This document shows positions 41,717 to 48,577 of a stretch of 64,000 bases of DNA, in pieces (the stretch's first letter is position 1; each line of letters starts with the position of its first letter). Below the pieces are notes generated by a model, which saw only the letters and a list, made by a program, of their open reading frames with translations, was not told the origin of the DNA and made no database searches. The position numbers and the translations under genes are program-made. Source of the stretch: Cyanobacteria bacterium RI_101 (GTDB lineage: Bacteria; Cyanobacteriota; Cyanobacteriia; Cyanobacteriales; Microcystaceae); NCBI GenBank assembly GCA_016471375.1, contig WGLZ01000049.1, forward strand, positions 1-64,000, given 5' to 3'.

Positions 41717-42484
41717 ATGGATGAGATATTTGCTAGGTTGACTGGCTTTGTCGAGGAAAATTTGTTTGTAGGTGTTCTACTGATTAGCCTATTGGGTTCC
41801 TTCTGGGGAGTCATGGCAGAAATTAGTCAAAATCTACAGCGAAATCAAGCAATAGATTTAAATGATCTTCCTGCTCCTCAATTTAGACTAAGCCTCTACC
41901 ATTGTACACAGTTAGCCCTACCCTGCCTATCTTTAACGATTGTCAATGTTGTATTTTCAATTATATTTTATTTCTTGTTTTTATTAATATTTTGGGTACT
42001 CAATCAATTATTTGAAAATATTTGGATACAATTAATAATAGCATTTTCAATTACTAGAGCTATCAACCGAAAGCAGGCTAATGTATCGTTCATTAACGCT
42101 TACTTAGGCGGTTTTGATTTAAATGACATTCCTATCTTTAAAAACTTTGTTAACTCTCTCATAGAAAATTATGAAATTTGGACGACTAAGCAGTGTACAA
42201 AAACAAGAGATATTATCGATACTATATATAGAGAACAAGCTAAAGAAGAATTGATAACTCAAGCAAAAGAAGCGGCTAAAAAACTGCAAGACACTCAAGA
42301 AATTCTTAAAAGTAAAACTCCTGAAGAATTGTTACAAGAAATAAAGAGTCGTATCGATCACTGGCCCGATCCTCAATACAAACAAAAATTAAATCAAGAT
42401 CTTGTAAAAATAGAGACTCTAACAGATAAATCAGAGCGTCAAGGCGCCATTGTGGATCTTTATCAAAAGGTAATCAAAAATTGA
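41717..42484 (+). CDS. Membrane protein with C-terminal coiled coil, unknown
   Basis: A 255-residue protein with an N-terminal hydrophobic segment (VGVLLISLLGSFWGVMAEIS), a long hydrophobic pair at about 70-115 (IVNVVFSIIFYFLFLLIFWV and IWIQLIIAFSI), and a charged, helical C-terminal half (about 165-255) rich in K and E, probably coiled coil. It is AT-rich. The layout, membrane anchor plus cytoplasmic helix, is seen in some small phage-defence effectors, but no family match is claimed. Confidence 0.55.
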   Translation: MDEIFARLTGFVEENLFVGVLLISLLGSFWGVMAEISQNLQRNQAIDLNDLPAPQFRLSLYHCTQLALPCLSLTIVNVVFSIIFYFLFLLIFWVLNQLFENIWIQLIIAFSITRAINRKQANVSFINAYLGGFDLNDIPIFKNFVNSLIENYEIWTTKQCTKTRDIIDTIYREQAKEELITQAKEAAKKLQDTQEILKSKTPEELLQEIKSRIDHWPDPQYKQKLNQDLVKIETLTDKSERQGAIVDLYQKVIKN

Positions 42485-42518
42485 ATTCTCTAGACTCCAG
42501 AGGGTTCCGAACCCCTTA

Positions 42519-42566
42519 AGCTCCGTTATAATAGAGAACGACCCAGTCATCTCAACGGTCGGCGCT
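42519..42566 (+). repeat. Cassette-junction repeat R2, copy C
   Basis: AGCTCCGTTATAATAGAGAA to CATCTCAACGGTCGGCGCT; slightly diverged and a few bases shorter. Confidence 0.65.
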
Positions 42567-42627
42567 GGCCATTCCTCAATTGGCTCAAAAAGTAATCGAA
42601 ATTCTATAGTGATTTGATCAATCTCCC

Positions 42628-42837
42628 ATGAATGAAATCTTATTTTTAGTCGAACGCGATCTCGAAGGCGGCTACATCGCTCAAGCGATGGGAGAAGCCA
42701 TCTTTACACAGGCCGATGATTTGATCATTCTAAAACAAGAAATTAAAGATGCGGTTCACTGTCATTTCCCAGATCCAGATCAACGCCCAAAAATCATCCG
42801 GTTACATATCGTTCAAGAGGAAGTATTTGCCTCATGA
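42628..42837 (+). CDS. hicB: HicB-like antitoxin, second hic pair
   Basis: A 69-residue protein LFLVERDLEGGYIAQAMGEA IFTQADDLIILKQEIKDAVH, the partial RNase H fold of short HicB antitoxins. It overlaps the HicA gene by four bases (ATGA). Unlike the pair at 21529-21947 it is on the plus strand and only distantly similar. Confidence 0.8.
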   Translation: MNEILFLVERDLEGGYIAQAMGEAIFTQADDLIILKQEIKDAVHCHFPDPDQRPKIIRLHIVQEEVFAS

Positions 42838-43073
42838 AATTACCTAGAGATTTATCAGGCAAAGACCTCGCTAAAAAACTAAAAGTATTGGGCTACGAAA
42901 TCAGTCACCAAAGCGGTAGTCATATTCGCTTAACCACTCAAAGTAGCGGAGAACATCACATTACTGTCCCAGCCCATAATCCCCTAAAAATTGGAACATT
43001 GAACAATATTCTACGAAACATATCAGAGCATTTCGGGATTTCCCGCAACGAAGTCCTCAAACGCATTTTTTAG
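42834..43073 (+). CDS. hicA: HicA-type toxin, second hic pair
   Basis: A 79-residue protein LPRDLSGKDLAKKLKVLGYE, then QSGSHIRLTTQ and EHHITVPAHNPLKIGTLNNI. GSHIRL carries the HicA catalytic histidine. Starts at the ATGA overlap with hicB. Confidence 0.88.
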   Translation: MKLPRDLSGKDLAKKLKVLGYEISHQSGSHIRLTTQSSGEHHITVPAHNPLKIGTLNNILRNISEHFGISRNEVLKRIF

Positions 43074-43140
43074 AAAAATGATCCAGCTCCGCTGAAACTA
43101 GCCCATAGAATACACCTAGGAAACGGCGTCGAACGCCTTA

Positions 43141-43190
43141 AGCGCCGTTATTATAGGAAACGACCCAGTCATCTCGTCTCAACAGTCGCC
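43141..43190 (+). repeat. Cassette-junction repeat R2, copy D
   Basis: AGCGCCGTTATTATAGGAAA through CGTCTCAACAGTCGCC. It directly precedes the vapB fragment at 43192. Confidence 0.75.
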
Positions 43191-43191
43191 A

Positions 43192-43490
43192 AGGCGAATG
43201 AGGCGGCGCTTTTTTTGAGCCTTTACCAGAAGAAGAACTAGATTTATGGGAAACCAATACTTAATTAATGCTCATATTTTACTTTGGGGGCTTTTTATCG
43301 GCGCCGAAGAGCTTGAGGACTTAATGGACTCTCAAGACGCAATCCTCGCAGATTCGGATCCAGAAAATGGAGAAGCCATTCCCTGGGAACAAGCTAAGCG
43401 GGAGCTAGGTTTTTAGACTTACGAGTCAATACCGAATCCAAATCCTCAGATCAGCGCAAAAATCTTTATCTAAGATTCCTAAAGACATTA
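43192..43490 (+). pseudogene. Fused remnants of a vapBC and a relBE module
   Basis: 43192-43298 matches the vapB end and vapC start at 40530-40640 (GCGGCGCTTTTTTTGAGCCT, then GGGAAACCAATACTT); at GGCGCCGA it switches to the relB end (43304-43417, last 36 codons) and then to the start of relE (43418-43490), whose ATG has become ACG and which soon meets a stop. The intact relatives are at 40391 and 32368. This is a chimera of two cassettes. Confidence 0.85.
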
Positions 43491-43497
43491 TTAAACA

Positions 43498-43752
43498 ATG
43501 ATAACTTGCGAACAATTCAAAGCTGAACTAGATTCCGTTGACGATCTAACCATTGAAATTTTACACAACGTCATGGTTGCTCTTCAACAACAGGTTACAA
43601 ATTCCACAAATCAAATCGATTGGGAAAACTATAAACAGCAACTTAGTCCAAAGGTTGTCAAAAGCGCCGAGCTAGTGGAAGTTTATAACTTAGCGGAGAG
43701 TTTACGCCGCCCCCTTAGCGCCGTTATCATAGACAACTACCGATTCAATTAA
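43498..43752 (+). CDS. Putative antitoxin-like small protein
   Basis: An 84-residue protein ITCEQFKAELDSVDDLTIEI LHNVMVALQQQ, then KVVKSAELVEVYNLAESLRR PLSAVI. The C-terminal half corresponds to block P, also open in the same frame at 40230-40300, so it may be a real conserved segment. The last residues come from a truncated R2 copy. It precedes a broken Uma2 gene by five bases. Function unknown. Confidence 0.45.
   Translation: MITCEQFKAELDSVDDLTIEILHNVMVALQQQVTNSTNQIDWENYKQQLSPKVVKSAELVEVYNLAESLRRPLSAVIIDNYRFN
43717..43737 (+). repeat. Cassette-junction repeat R2, copy E (truncated)
   Basis: Only AGCGCCGTTATCATAG remains, followed by ACAAC. Confidence 0.6.
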
Positions 43753-43756
43753 CATC

Positions 43757-44063
43757 ATGGAATGGCAACAAGTCTGTGAAGATCCCTTACTCCAAAACCT
43801 ACCCTATAAAATTGAGCCGACCTGATTATCGAAGAAACCGCCGCTTCCGTCGCCCCCGAAATTTGTGTTGAAATTTTTTCCAATAGCAATACCGTCGAGG
43901 AAAGGGAATTTAAGCGGAATCTTTATTTCTAAGCCGGCGCTGGAGAAGTTTGGACATGTGATCGCCTTGGCATAATGAGTTTTTTCAAACCCAAAAAACA
44001 ACTCCTCAAGTCCGAGCTTGTCCCTGATTTTCCCCAACAAATTCAGCGCCGCAAGTCAGGTTA
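43757..44063 (+). pseudogene. Uma2-family pseudogene
   Basis: ATG at 43757 opens MEWQQVCEDPLLQNLPYKIE, the typical start of one cyanobacterial Uma2 subgroup, then a frame break. The C-terminal part follows in another frame: APEICVEIFSNSNTVEERE, a TAA stop where the family has leucine, AGAGEVWTCDRLGIMSFF, and LLKSELVPDFPQQI. The central catalytic region is deleted. Confidence 0.82.
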
Positions 44064-44192
44064 GCGCCGTTATCATAGGAAACGAACCACTCATCTCGTT
44101 TCAACAGTCGCCATCGTCCTATGTCCCTTCGGAAATATAGAACCCGCCGCGCTATGACCCAATCCAGCGACTCTAGCCAAAAGATTAGCTAG
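44063..44192 (+). repeat. Cassette-junction repeat R2, copy F, with a gene stub
   Basis: AGCGCCGTTATCATAGGAAA through CAACAGTCGCCATCG, then the same CTATGTCCCTTCGG extension as copy B. Here the ATG at 44121 opens only 23 codons (MSLRKYRTRRAMTQSSDSSQ) before a stop. Confidence 0.75.
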
Positions 44193-44256
44193 GAGGGATA
44201 AAACTGAGGCGTTAACCTTGTTCAAACAACTACTTAGTTAGGGAAAGGGGCAAAAC

Positions 44257-44967
44257 ATGAACGATTTACCCGAGCCGCCGACGGATCTCCAGCCTTCCGC
44301 CTTCCAGACCCATTTCCGGGGGCGGATGGCGCTCTACGCGCCCCAACCCCAGGTGGCGGATTACCTCAACGATCATCAAACCTGGTTCCGGCGCTGCGCC
44401 CAACCCATGAAGGCGGAACCCCTCGGGGAAACAGGCTACGTCCTCACCATTGGCAAATTCGGCGCCCTGGGGTTTGAGGTGGAACCCCAGATGGCGGTGG
44501 TGCTAGAGCCGCCTCAAAATAATCTCTACCCCATGCGCGCGGTGACCCTGCCGGAAGCGCCGTTTTTGGGCTACGAGGTGGATTACCAAGCCTTAATGGA
44601 ACTGAAGGACGCCGACGGAGCCGCGCCGGAGATCGAGCGCTTTTTCCAGAAGCATCAACAACCGCCGCCCCCCGCGGTGACGGAAGTGACCTGGCGCCTA
44701 GATATGGAAGTGAGGGTTTATTTTCCCCCCTATATTTATAAACTGCCCCCTAAATTAATTCAAACCACCGGCGACCGCTTACTGACGGAAATCGTGCGAC
44801 AGGTTTCCCCCCGTTTAACCTACAAAGTCCAGAAAGACTTTCACGAAACCCGAGGATTAGGAGTGCCCCCCAAAAGCAGTCGTTCCTTTGAGCGGGTAGC
44901 GACGCCTGGGGAAGAAACGGAAAATTCTTTGGCGTCCCCCGCCGCGGATTTGGGCGACGAGGGTTAA
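44257..44967 (+). CDS. DUF1997 family protein
   Basis: A 236-residue protein of the cyanobacterial/plastid DUF1997 family: QTHFRGRMALYAPQPQVADY LNDHQTWFRRCA, then FGALGFEVEPQMAVVLEPP, and VRQVSPRLTYKVQKDFH near the end. The fold is thought to be a START-like lipid- or pigment-binding barrel. The C-terminal 35 residues are low complexity. AAAGGGG precedes the ATG. It marks the return to GC-rich core DNA after the island. Function unproven. Confidence 0.8.
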   Translation: MNDLPEPPTDLQPSAFQTHFRGRMALYAPQPQVADYLNDHQTWFRRCAQPMKAEPLGETGYVLTIGKFGALGFEVEPQMAVVLEPPQNNLYPMRAVTLPEAPFLGYEVDYQALMELKDADGAAPEIERFFQKHQQPPPPAVTEVTWRLDMEVRVYFPPYIYKLPPKLIQTTGDRLLTEIVRQVSPRLTYKVQKDFHETRGLGVPPKSSRSFERVATPGEETENSLASPAADLGDEG

Positions 44968-45081
44968 ACTGGGGAGCTATAGCCTGAAAGAATCTTTAGA
45001 AAGCGCCCCTAACGCCCTAGGCTAGGGTATTCAATGTTCTGGGGGGCCAGTTAACCCTTTACCGTTCCAGCGATTGAGACC

Positions 45082-45723
45082 ATGACCTCCTACGCCTCCG
45101 CCACCGCTCGGGCCGAAATGACCGAACTCCGGCGCCTAAAAAGTCTTTTACCCCCGGAATTGCAGAGTTGGGTGATGGTGGAAGGCTCCACCGAAGTTAA
45201 CCCGCCTCTGATCCGTTCGGAAGAGTTGGGCCGAGACGAGGTGGAGATTCAAATTGATTTACCCAAGTGGGAAAATTTAGCGATTGACCAGCGCAATCTC
45301 CTCTTTTGGCACGAAGTCGCCCGGATCCAGAACGACACCATCCCTCGGGAAGGCTGGGAAATGGCGGCCTTGGCTATCGGTTTGGGCGGCGCCGTGGGGG
45401 AGCTTTGGGTGCAAGACGGCCTGCTCTTGCTTTTGGCGTTGGGACTTTGTAGTATTTCAGGGTATCGTCTCTGGCAAAAAAATAACGGCGACAAAAAACT
45501 CAAGGAGGCCGTGGCGGCGGACGAGAAAGCCATCGCGTTAGCCACCCGCTTTGGCTACACTTTGCCCAACGCCTACAAAAGTCTGGGAAGCGCCTTCAAA
45601 TCCTTGATTGAGCAGACCCCCAACCGGCGCCAACGGAAACACTACGAAGCCCGTCTTCAAGCTCTCCGTCAGAGCGCCGCTAAAATGAAAGCCAAAACCC
45701 AGTCGCCGAAACCCGTCCGTTAA
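45082..45723 (+). CDS. DUF3318 protein, cyanobacterial
   Basis: A 213-residue protein with MTELRRLKSLLPPELQSWVM and FWHEVARIQNDT, both typical of DUF3318; two adjacent hydrophobic segments (about 92-130) form a membrane hairpin, followed by a basic, helical C-terminus. It is 18 bases upstream of the STAS-sugar transferase gene and probably co-transcribed with it. The FWHEVARIQ pattern resembles a defunct zinc-peptidase HExxR. Role unknown. Confidence 0.75.
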   Translation: MTSYASATARAEMTELRRLKSLLPPELQSWVMVEGSTEVNPPLIRSEELGRDEVEIQIDLPKWENLAIDQRNLLFWHEVARIQNDTIPREGWEMAALAIGLGGAVGELWVQDGLLLLLALGLCSISGYRLWQKNNGDKKLKEAVAADEKAIALATRFGYTLPNAYKSLGSAFKSLIEQTPNRRQRKHYEARLQALRQSAAKMKAKTQSPKPVR

Positions 45724-45741
45724 CCCTACCCCGCTTCTCCC

Positions 45742-46728
45742 ATGCTGACGGAATTTTCTGTGCCTGAATTTCCCCTGCATCTCGTGAACCATAATCCTGT
45801 CTTAAGGCTCCCCTCCCGTTTGACGGTGTTGGAGGCGGTGACTTTTAAGAAAATTACTTGGGAACTGATTGAACGCTCCCCCCGCTTCCAGTTTCTGACC
45901 TTGGATTTAAGCCAGACAGAGTTTATCGATAGCAGCGGCATCGGCGCTTTAGTTCACCTCCTCAAACTCTGTCGTCAGGAGAAAATTAAACTGATCCTTT
46001 CCCAGGTTCAGCCTTCGGTTTTGGGAGCTTTAAAAATGACCAGCCTCGACCAAATTTTTACCTTTGAGGCCGGATTAGCTCCTCTCCCCGGCGCCCGTCA
46101 GCCCCAGGCGCCGGCCACCCATCCCTCCGTCCGCTCTCCCCTGAAACGGGCTATGGATATCGCCGGCGCCCTGGTGGGTTTAAGCGTTACGGGCGTTTTG
46201 TTCATTCCCATCGCCCTCGCCATTAAACTAGACAGCCCCGGCCCGATTTTCTTTAGCCAAACCCGTTGCGGTTGGATGGGGCGCCGGTTTCGCATGTATA
46301 AATTCCGCTCCATGTGCGCCGACGCCGAGCAACGCAAGGGAGAAGTGGAGAACGAGATCCAAGGGCCTTTTTTCAAAAGCGGGAAAGACCACCGCGTTAC
46401 CCGAGTGGGGCGCTTTCTGCGGAAAACCAGCCTCGATGAACTGCCCCAATTTTGGAACGTGCTCTGGGGCGACATGAGCCTGGTCGGCACCCGACCCCCC
46501 ACCCCCGACGAAGTGGAAAAATACGAAGTCCCCTCCTGGCGACGCTTAGACGTGAAACCGGGGATGACGGGAGAATGGCAGGTGAGCGGGCGCTCGATGC
46601 TGAAGGACTTCCAAGACGTGATTCGCCTAGATTTAGAATATCAGCAGAAATGGAGTCATCGCTACGATTTGCAACTGATGTTAAAAACTCTTGTTTTAGT
46701 CTTTCGACAAGGTAGCGGAGCGATGTAG
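45742..46728 (+). CDS. STAS domain-sugar transferase fusion
   Basis: A 328-residue fusion. Residues about 18-110 form a STAS domain of the anti-sigma-factor-antagonist type, with the phosphorylatable serine in IDSSGIGALVHLL. Residues 130-328 are a WcaJ/PglC-like bacterial sugar transferase: a membrane segment (ALVGLSVTGVLFIPIALAIK), DSPGPIFFSQTRCG, FRSM, the KTSLDELPQFWNVL motif and PGMTGEWQVSGRS. The enzyme would load the first sugar phosphate on undecaprenyl phosphate for exopolysaccharide. An RsbW-like kinase follows 15 bases later. Confidence 0.9.
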   Translation: MLTEFSVPEFPLHLVNHNPVLRLPSRLTVLEAVTFKKITWELIERSPRFQFLTLDLSQTEFIDSSGIGALVHLLKLCRQEKIKLILSQVQPSVLGALKMTSLDQIFTFEAGLAPLPGARQPQAPATHPSVRSPLKRAMDIAGALVGLSVTGVLFIPIALAIKLDSPGPIFFSQTRCGWMGRRFRMYKFRSMCADAEQRKGEVENEIQGPFFKSGKDHRVTRVGRFLRKTSLDELPQFWNVLWGDMSLVGTRPPTPDEVEKYEVPSWRRLDVKPGMTGEWQVSGRSMLKDFQDVIRLDLEYQQKWSHRYDLQLMLKTLVLVFRQGSGAM

Positions 46729-46743
46729 GGAGCCGTAGCGCAA

Positions 46744-47235
46744 ATGTCGGACACTTTTGCGAATGTTTCCCTTCCTCCCGGGGTCGAAGAATTGACCCTC
46801 ACCGTTCCCACCCGCCTACCGGAACTGACTCAAATCTTGGATTGGTTGGCCCTCCAAATCGCGCCCTGTCTTAGCCCAGAACATTTTTGGCAGGTGCAAC
46901 TGATTATTGTTGAAGGCTTTACCAACGCTATAAAGTACGCTCACTCTTGTCTGCCCCCCTCCACCCCGGTGCGCATCGCGCTTTTACCCCTGCCGGATTA
47001 CCTCGAAATCCAAATTTGGGACTTTGGCCCTCCCTTTGACCTTCAGGCGCGGCTAGAGTATTTATTAACTCATCCTGACCCCTATAGCGAGGGCAAGCAG
47101 GGCCTAATCCTCATCAGTAAAGCTTCGGATTACCTCGACTATAGACGGGTAAACAGTCGGCAAAACTGTCTGGTGGCGCGGAAGGCGGCGCTCTGGCGTC
47201 CCGTCCCCCCGGCAGGCGACAAAATTTCACGTTAA
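46744..47235 (+). CDS. RsbW-like anti-sigma factor/serine kinase
   Basis: A 163-residue GHKL ATPase-fold protein: the N box is IVEGFTNAIKYAHS and the G1 box QIWDFGPPFDL, then SEGKQGLILISKASDYLDY. Proteins of this class phosphorylate the serine of a STAS partner. The only STAS domain nearby is fused to the sugar transferase encoded immediately upstream, making it the obvious substrate. No sigma factor is encoded in the window. Confidence 0.88.
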   Translation: MSDTFANVSLPPGVEELTLTVPTRLPELTQILDWLALQIAPCLSPEHFWQVQLIIVEGFTNAIKYAHSCLPPSTPVRIALLPLPDYLEIQIWDFGPPFDLQARLEYLLTHPDPYSEGKQGLILISKASDYLDYRRVNSRQNCLVARKAALWRPVPPAGDKISR

Positions 47236-47289
47236 GCTAGGGAACTAACGCCAACGTTAACCCTTGCTTTCCCTGACTTGGGTGGTTCT

Positions 47290-48531
47290 ATGGGTGATCT
47301 CCTGCCCCTCCTCCGCCAACCCCAGGATATCCTTCGGGAACTTCAAATCCTGGGAGAACGCTTACCCGCCGAATTTTGGCCGGGAACGGCCGCCGCCGTG
47401 GCCGCGGTTCTGGATGTTCTCCGAGCGACGCAAACTCGACAAGACCCCCTTTTATTCGAGGAGAAGGGTTTGGCGGCGCTCAAAATTAGCGGCGCCGATT
47501 TAGACGCGGCCTATCAACAAATTACCCAGGAAGATTTCAGCGTTTTAGAAGCGGGGATTACCCGCCTGGAAGCCCTGTACCGTCCCCAACTGCCCCGGGC
47601 CCAGGTCGCCTTTGGCGAGGGGGAGCAGGCGCTGGCCCGCCGGTTTTATCCCTATCGTCGGATTGGCATTTACCTTTGCGAGCAGGGGCCTTGTTTAGGC
47701 AATCTCCTGCGTCAGGCGGTGGCGGCCCGAGTGGCGGGCGTCCGGGAACGGGTTTTAGTTCTCGATTACGGCGAGAAAATTCCCCCCCAGATTTTAGTTG
47801 CGGCCCAGTTGACGGGTATTGAGGAAATTTATCGTCTGAGCGGCGCCCGGGCTATAGCCGCCCTGGCCTACGGCGCGCCCCCCCTAGCGCCGGTGGAGTG
47901 TATTACCGGTGTCGGCCCCCCGGAAGCGATGTTGGCGAAACAACTGCTGAGTCCTTGGGTGAGAACCGATTCGCCCCAAGCCCGTCTCCGCAGTGTGGCG
48001 GTGGTGGATAACGTCGAGGCCTGCGAAAGTTTAGCCCTCGATCTACTCACCCAAGCCCATTACCATCCCCAGGGTTCCCAGGCGGCGCTGACCGCCGATC
48101 CCGCCGTCGCCCAGGCGCTTCAGGATTGGCTCCGGCGTCATCACTCCCGCTTCGACTGGGGAGTCTGGACAGAAAAGGCGTTGGCCCACTACGGGACGCT
48201 GGTCTTGGTAGAGTCCCTAAAAGAGGCCCCGTCTTGGATTAACGCCCTCGATCCCGATGTTTTAACCCTAGCGGTGGCCCAACCCTGGGATTGGGTGGAA
48301 AAAATCCGACGGGCCCAAACCATTCTCATCTCCCCCCAAACCCCTAGGGCGGCGCTGGATTATGGCGGCGCGTCCCCTTTCCTCCTCGCGCCCCTGGGAT
48401 TCGATGCCCTGGTCAGTCGTTTTGACCTTTCCCTGTACCTCAAGTCGGCCCAAATTATTGATTACGGCAACCACAATTCCGCCAGCTTAACGGCGCTCCG
48501 GGCCCATGACCGCCCCTTCTGGCAGGCTTAA
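47290..48531 (+). CDS. Histidinol-dehydrogenase-like protein lacking catalytic residues
   Basis: A 413-residue protein with HisD-like order: YPYRRIGIYL, VAARVAGVRERVLV, EIYRLSGARAIAALAYG, VECITGVGPPEAMLAKQL, LALDLLTQAHYHPQGSQAAL and LVESLKEAPSWINALDPDVL. In HisD the last block reads APEHLE with the catalytic Glu-His; here it is DPDV. The zinc histidine of SQAEH is replaced by tyrosine, and the NHVLPT histidine by phenylalanine (SPFLLAP). It keeps Gln of LLTQA and Asp of LDY. It is therefore probably not a working HisD. ATG at 47290 preferred over a TTG at 47278. Confidence 0.75.
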   Translation: MGDLLPLLRQPQDILRELQILGERLPAEFWPGTAAAVAAVLDVLRATQTRQDPLLFEEKGLAALKISGADLDAAYQQITQEDFSVLEAGITRLEALYRPQLPRAQVAFGEGEQALARRFYPYRRIGIYLCEQGPCLGNLLRQAVAARVAGVRERVLVLDYGEKIPPQILVAAQLTGIEEIYRLSGARAIAALAYGAPPLAPVECITGVGPPEAMLAKQLLSPWVRTDSPQARLRSVAVVDNVEACESLALDLLTQAHYHPQGSQAALTADPAVAQALQDWLRRHHSRFDWGVWTEKALAHYGTLVLVESLKEAPSWINALDPDVLTLAVAQPWDWVEKIRRAQTILISPQTPRAALDYGGASPFLLAPLGFDALVSRFDLSLYLKSAQIIDYGNHNSASLTALRAHDRPFWQA

Positions 48532-48577
48532 TCGTAAGATGGGGATCAAGCAGAATTTCTCTAGAGAGGCGCCGAGA

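Noticed and set aside
40212-44192. True integron
   Set aside because: R2 does not show the attC RYYYAAC/GTTRRRY cores and no IntI-type integrase is encoded in the window; only the cassette-like layout is claimed.
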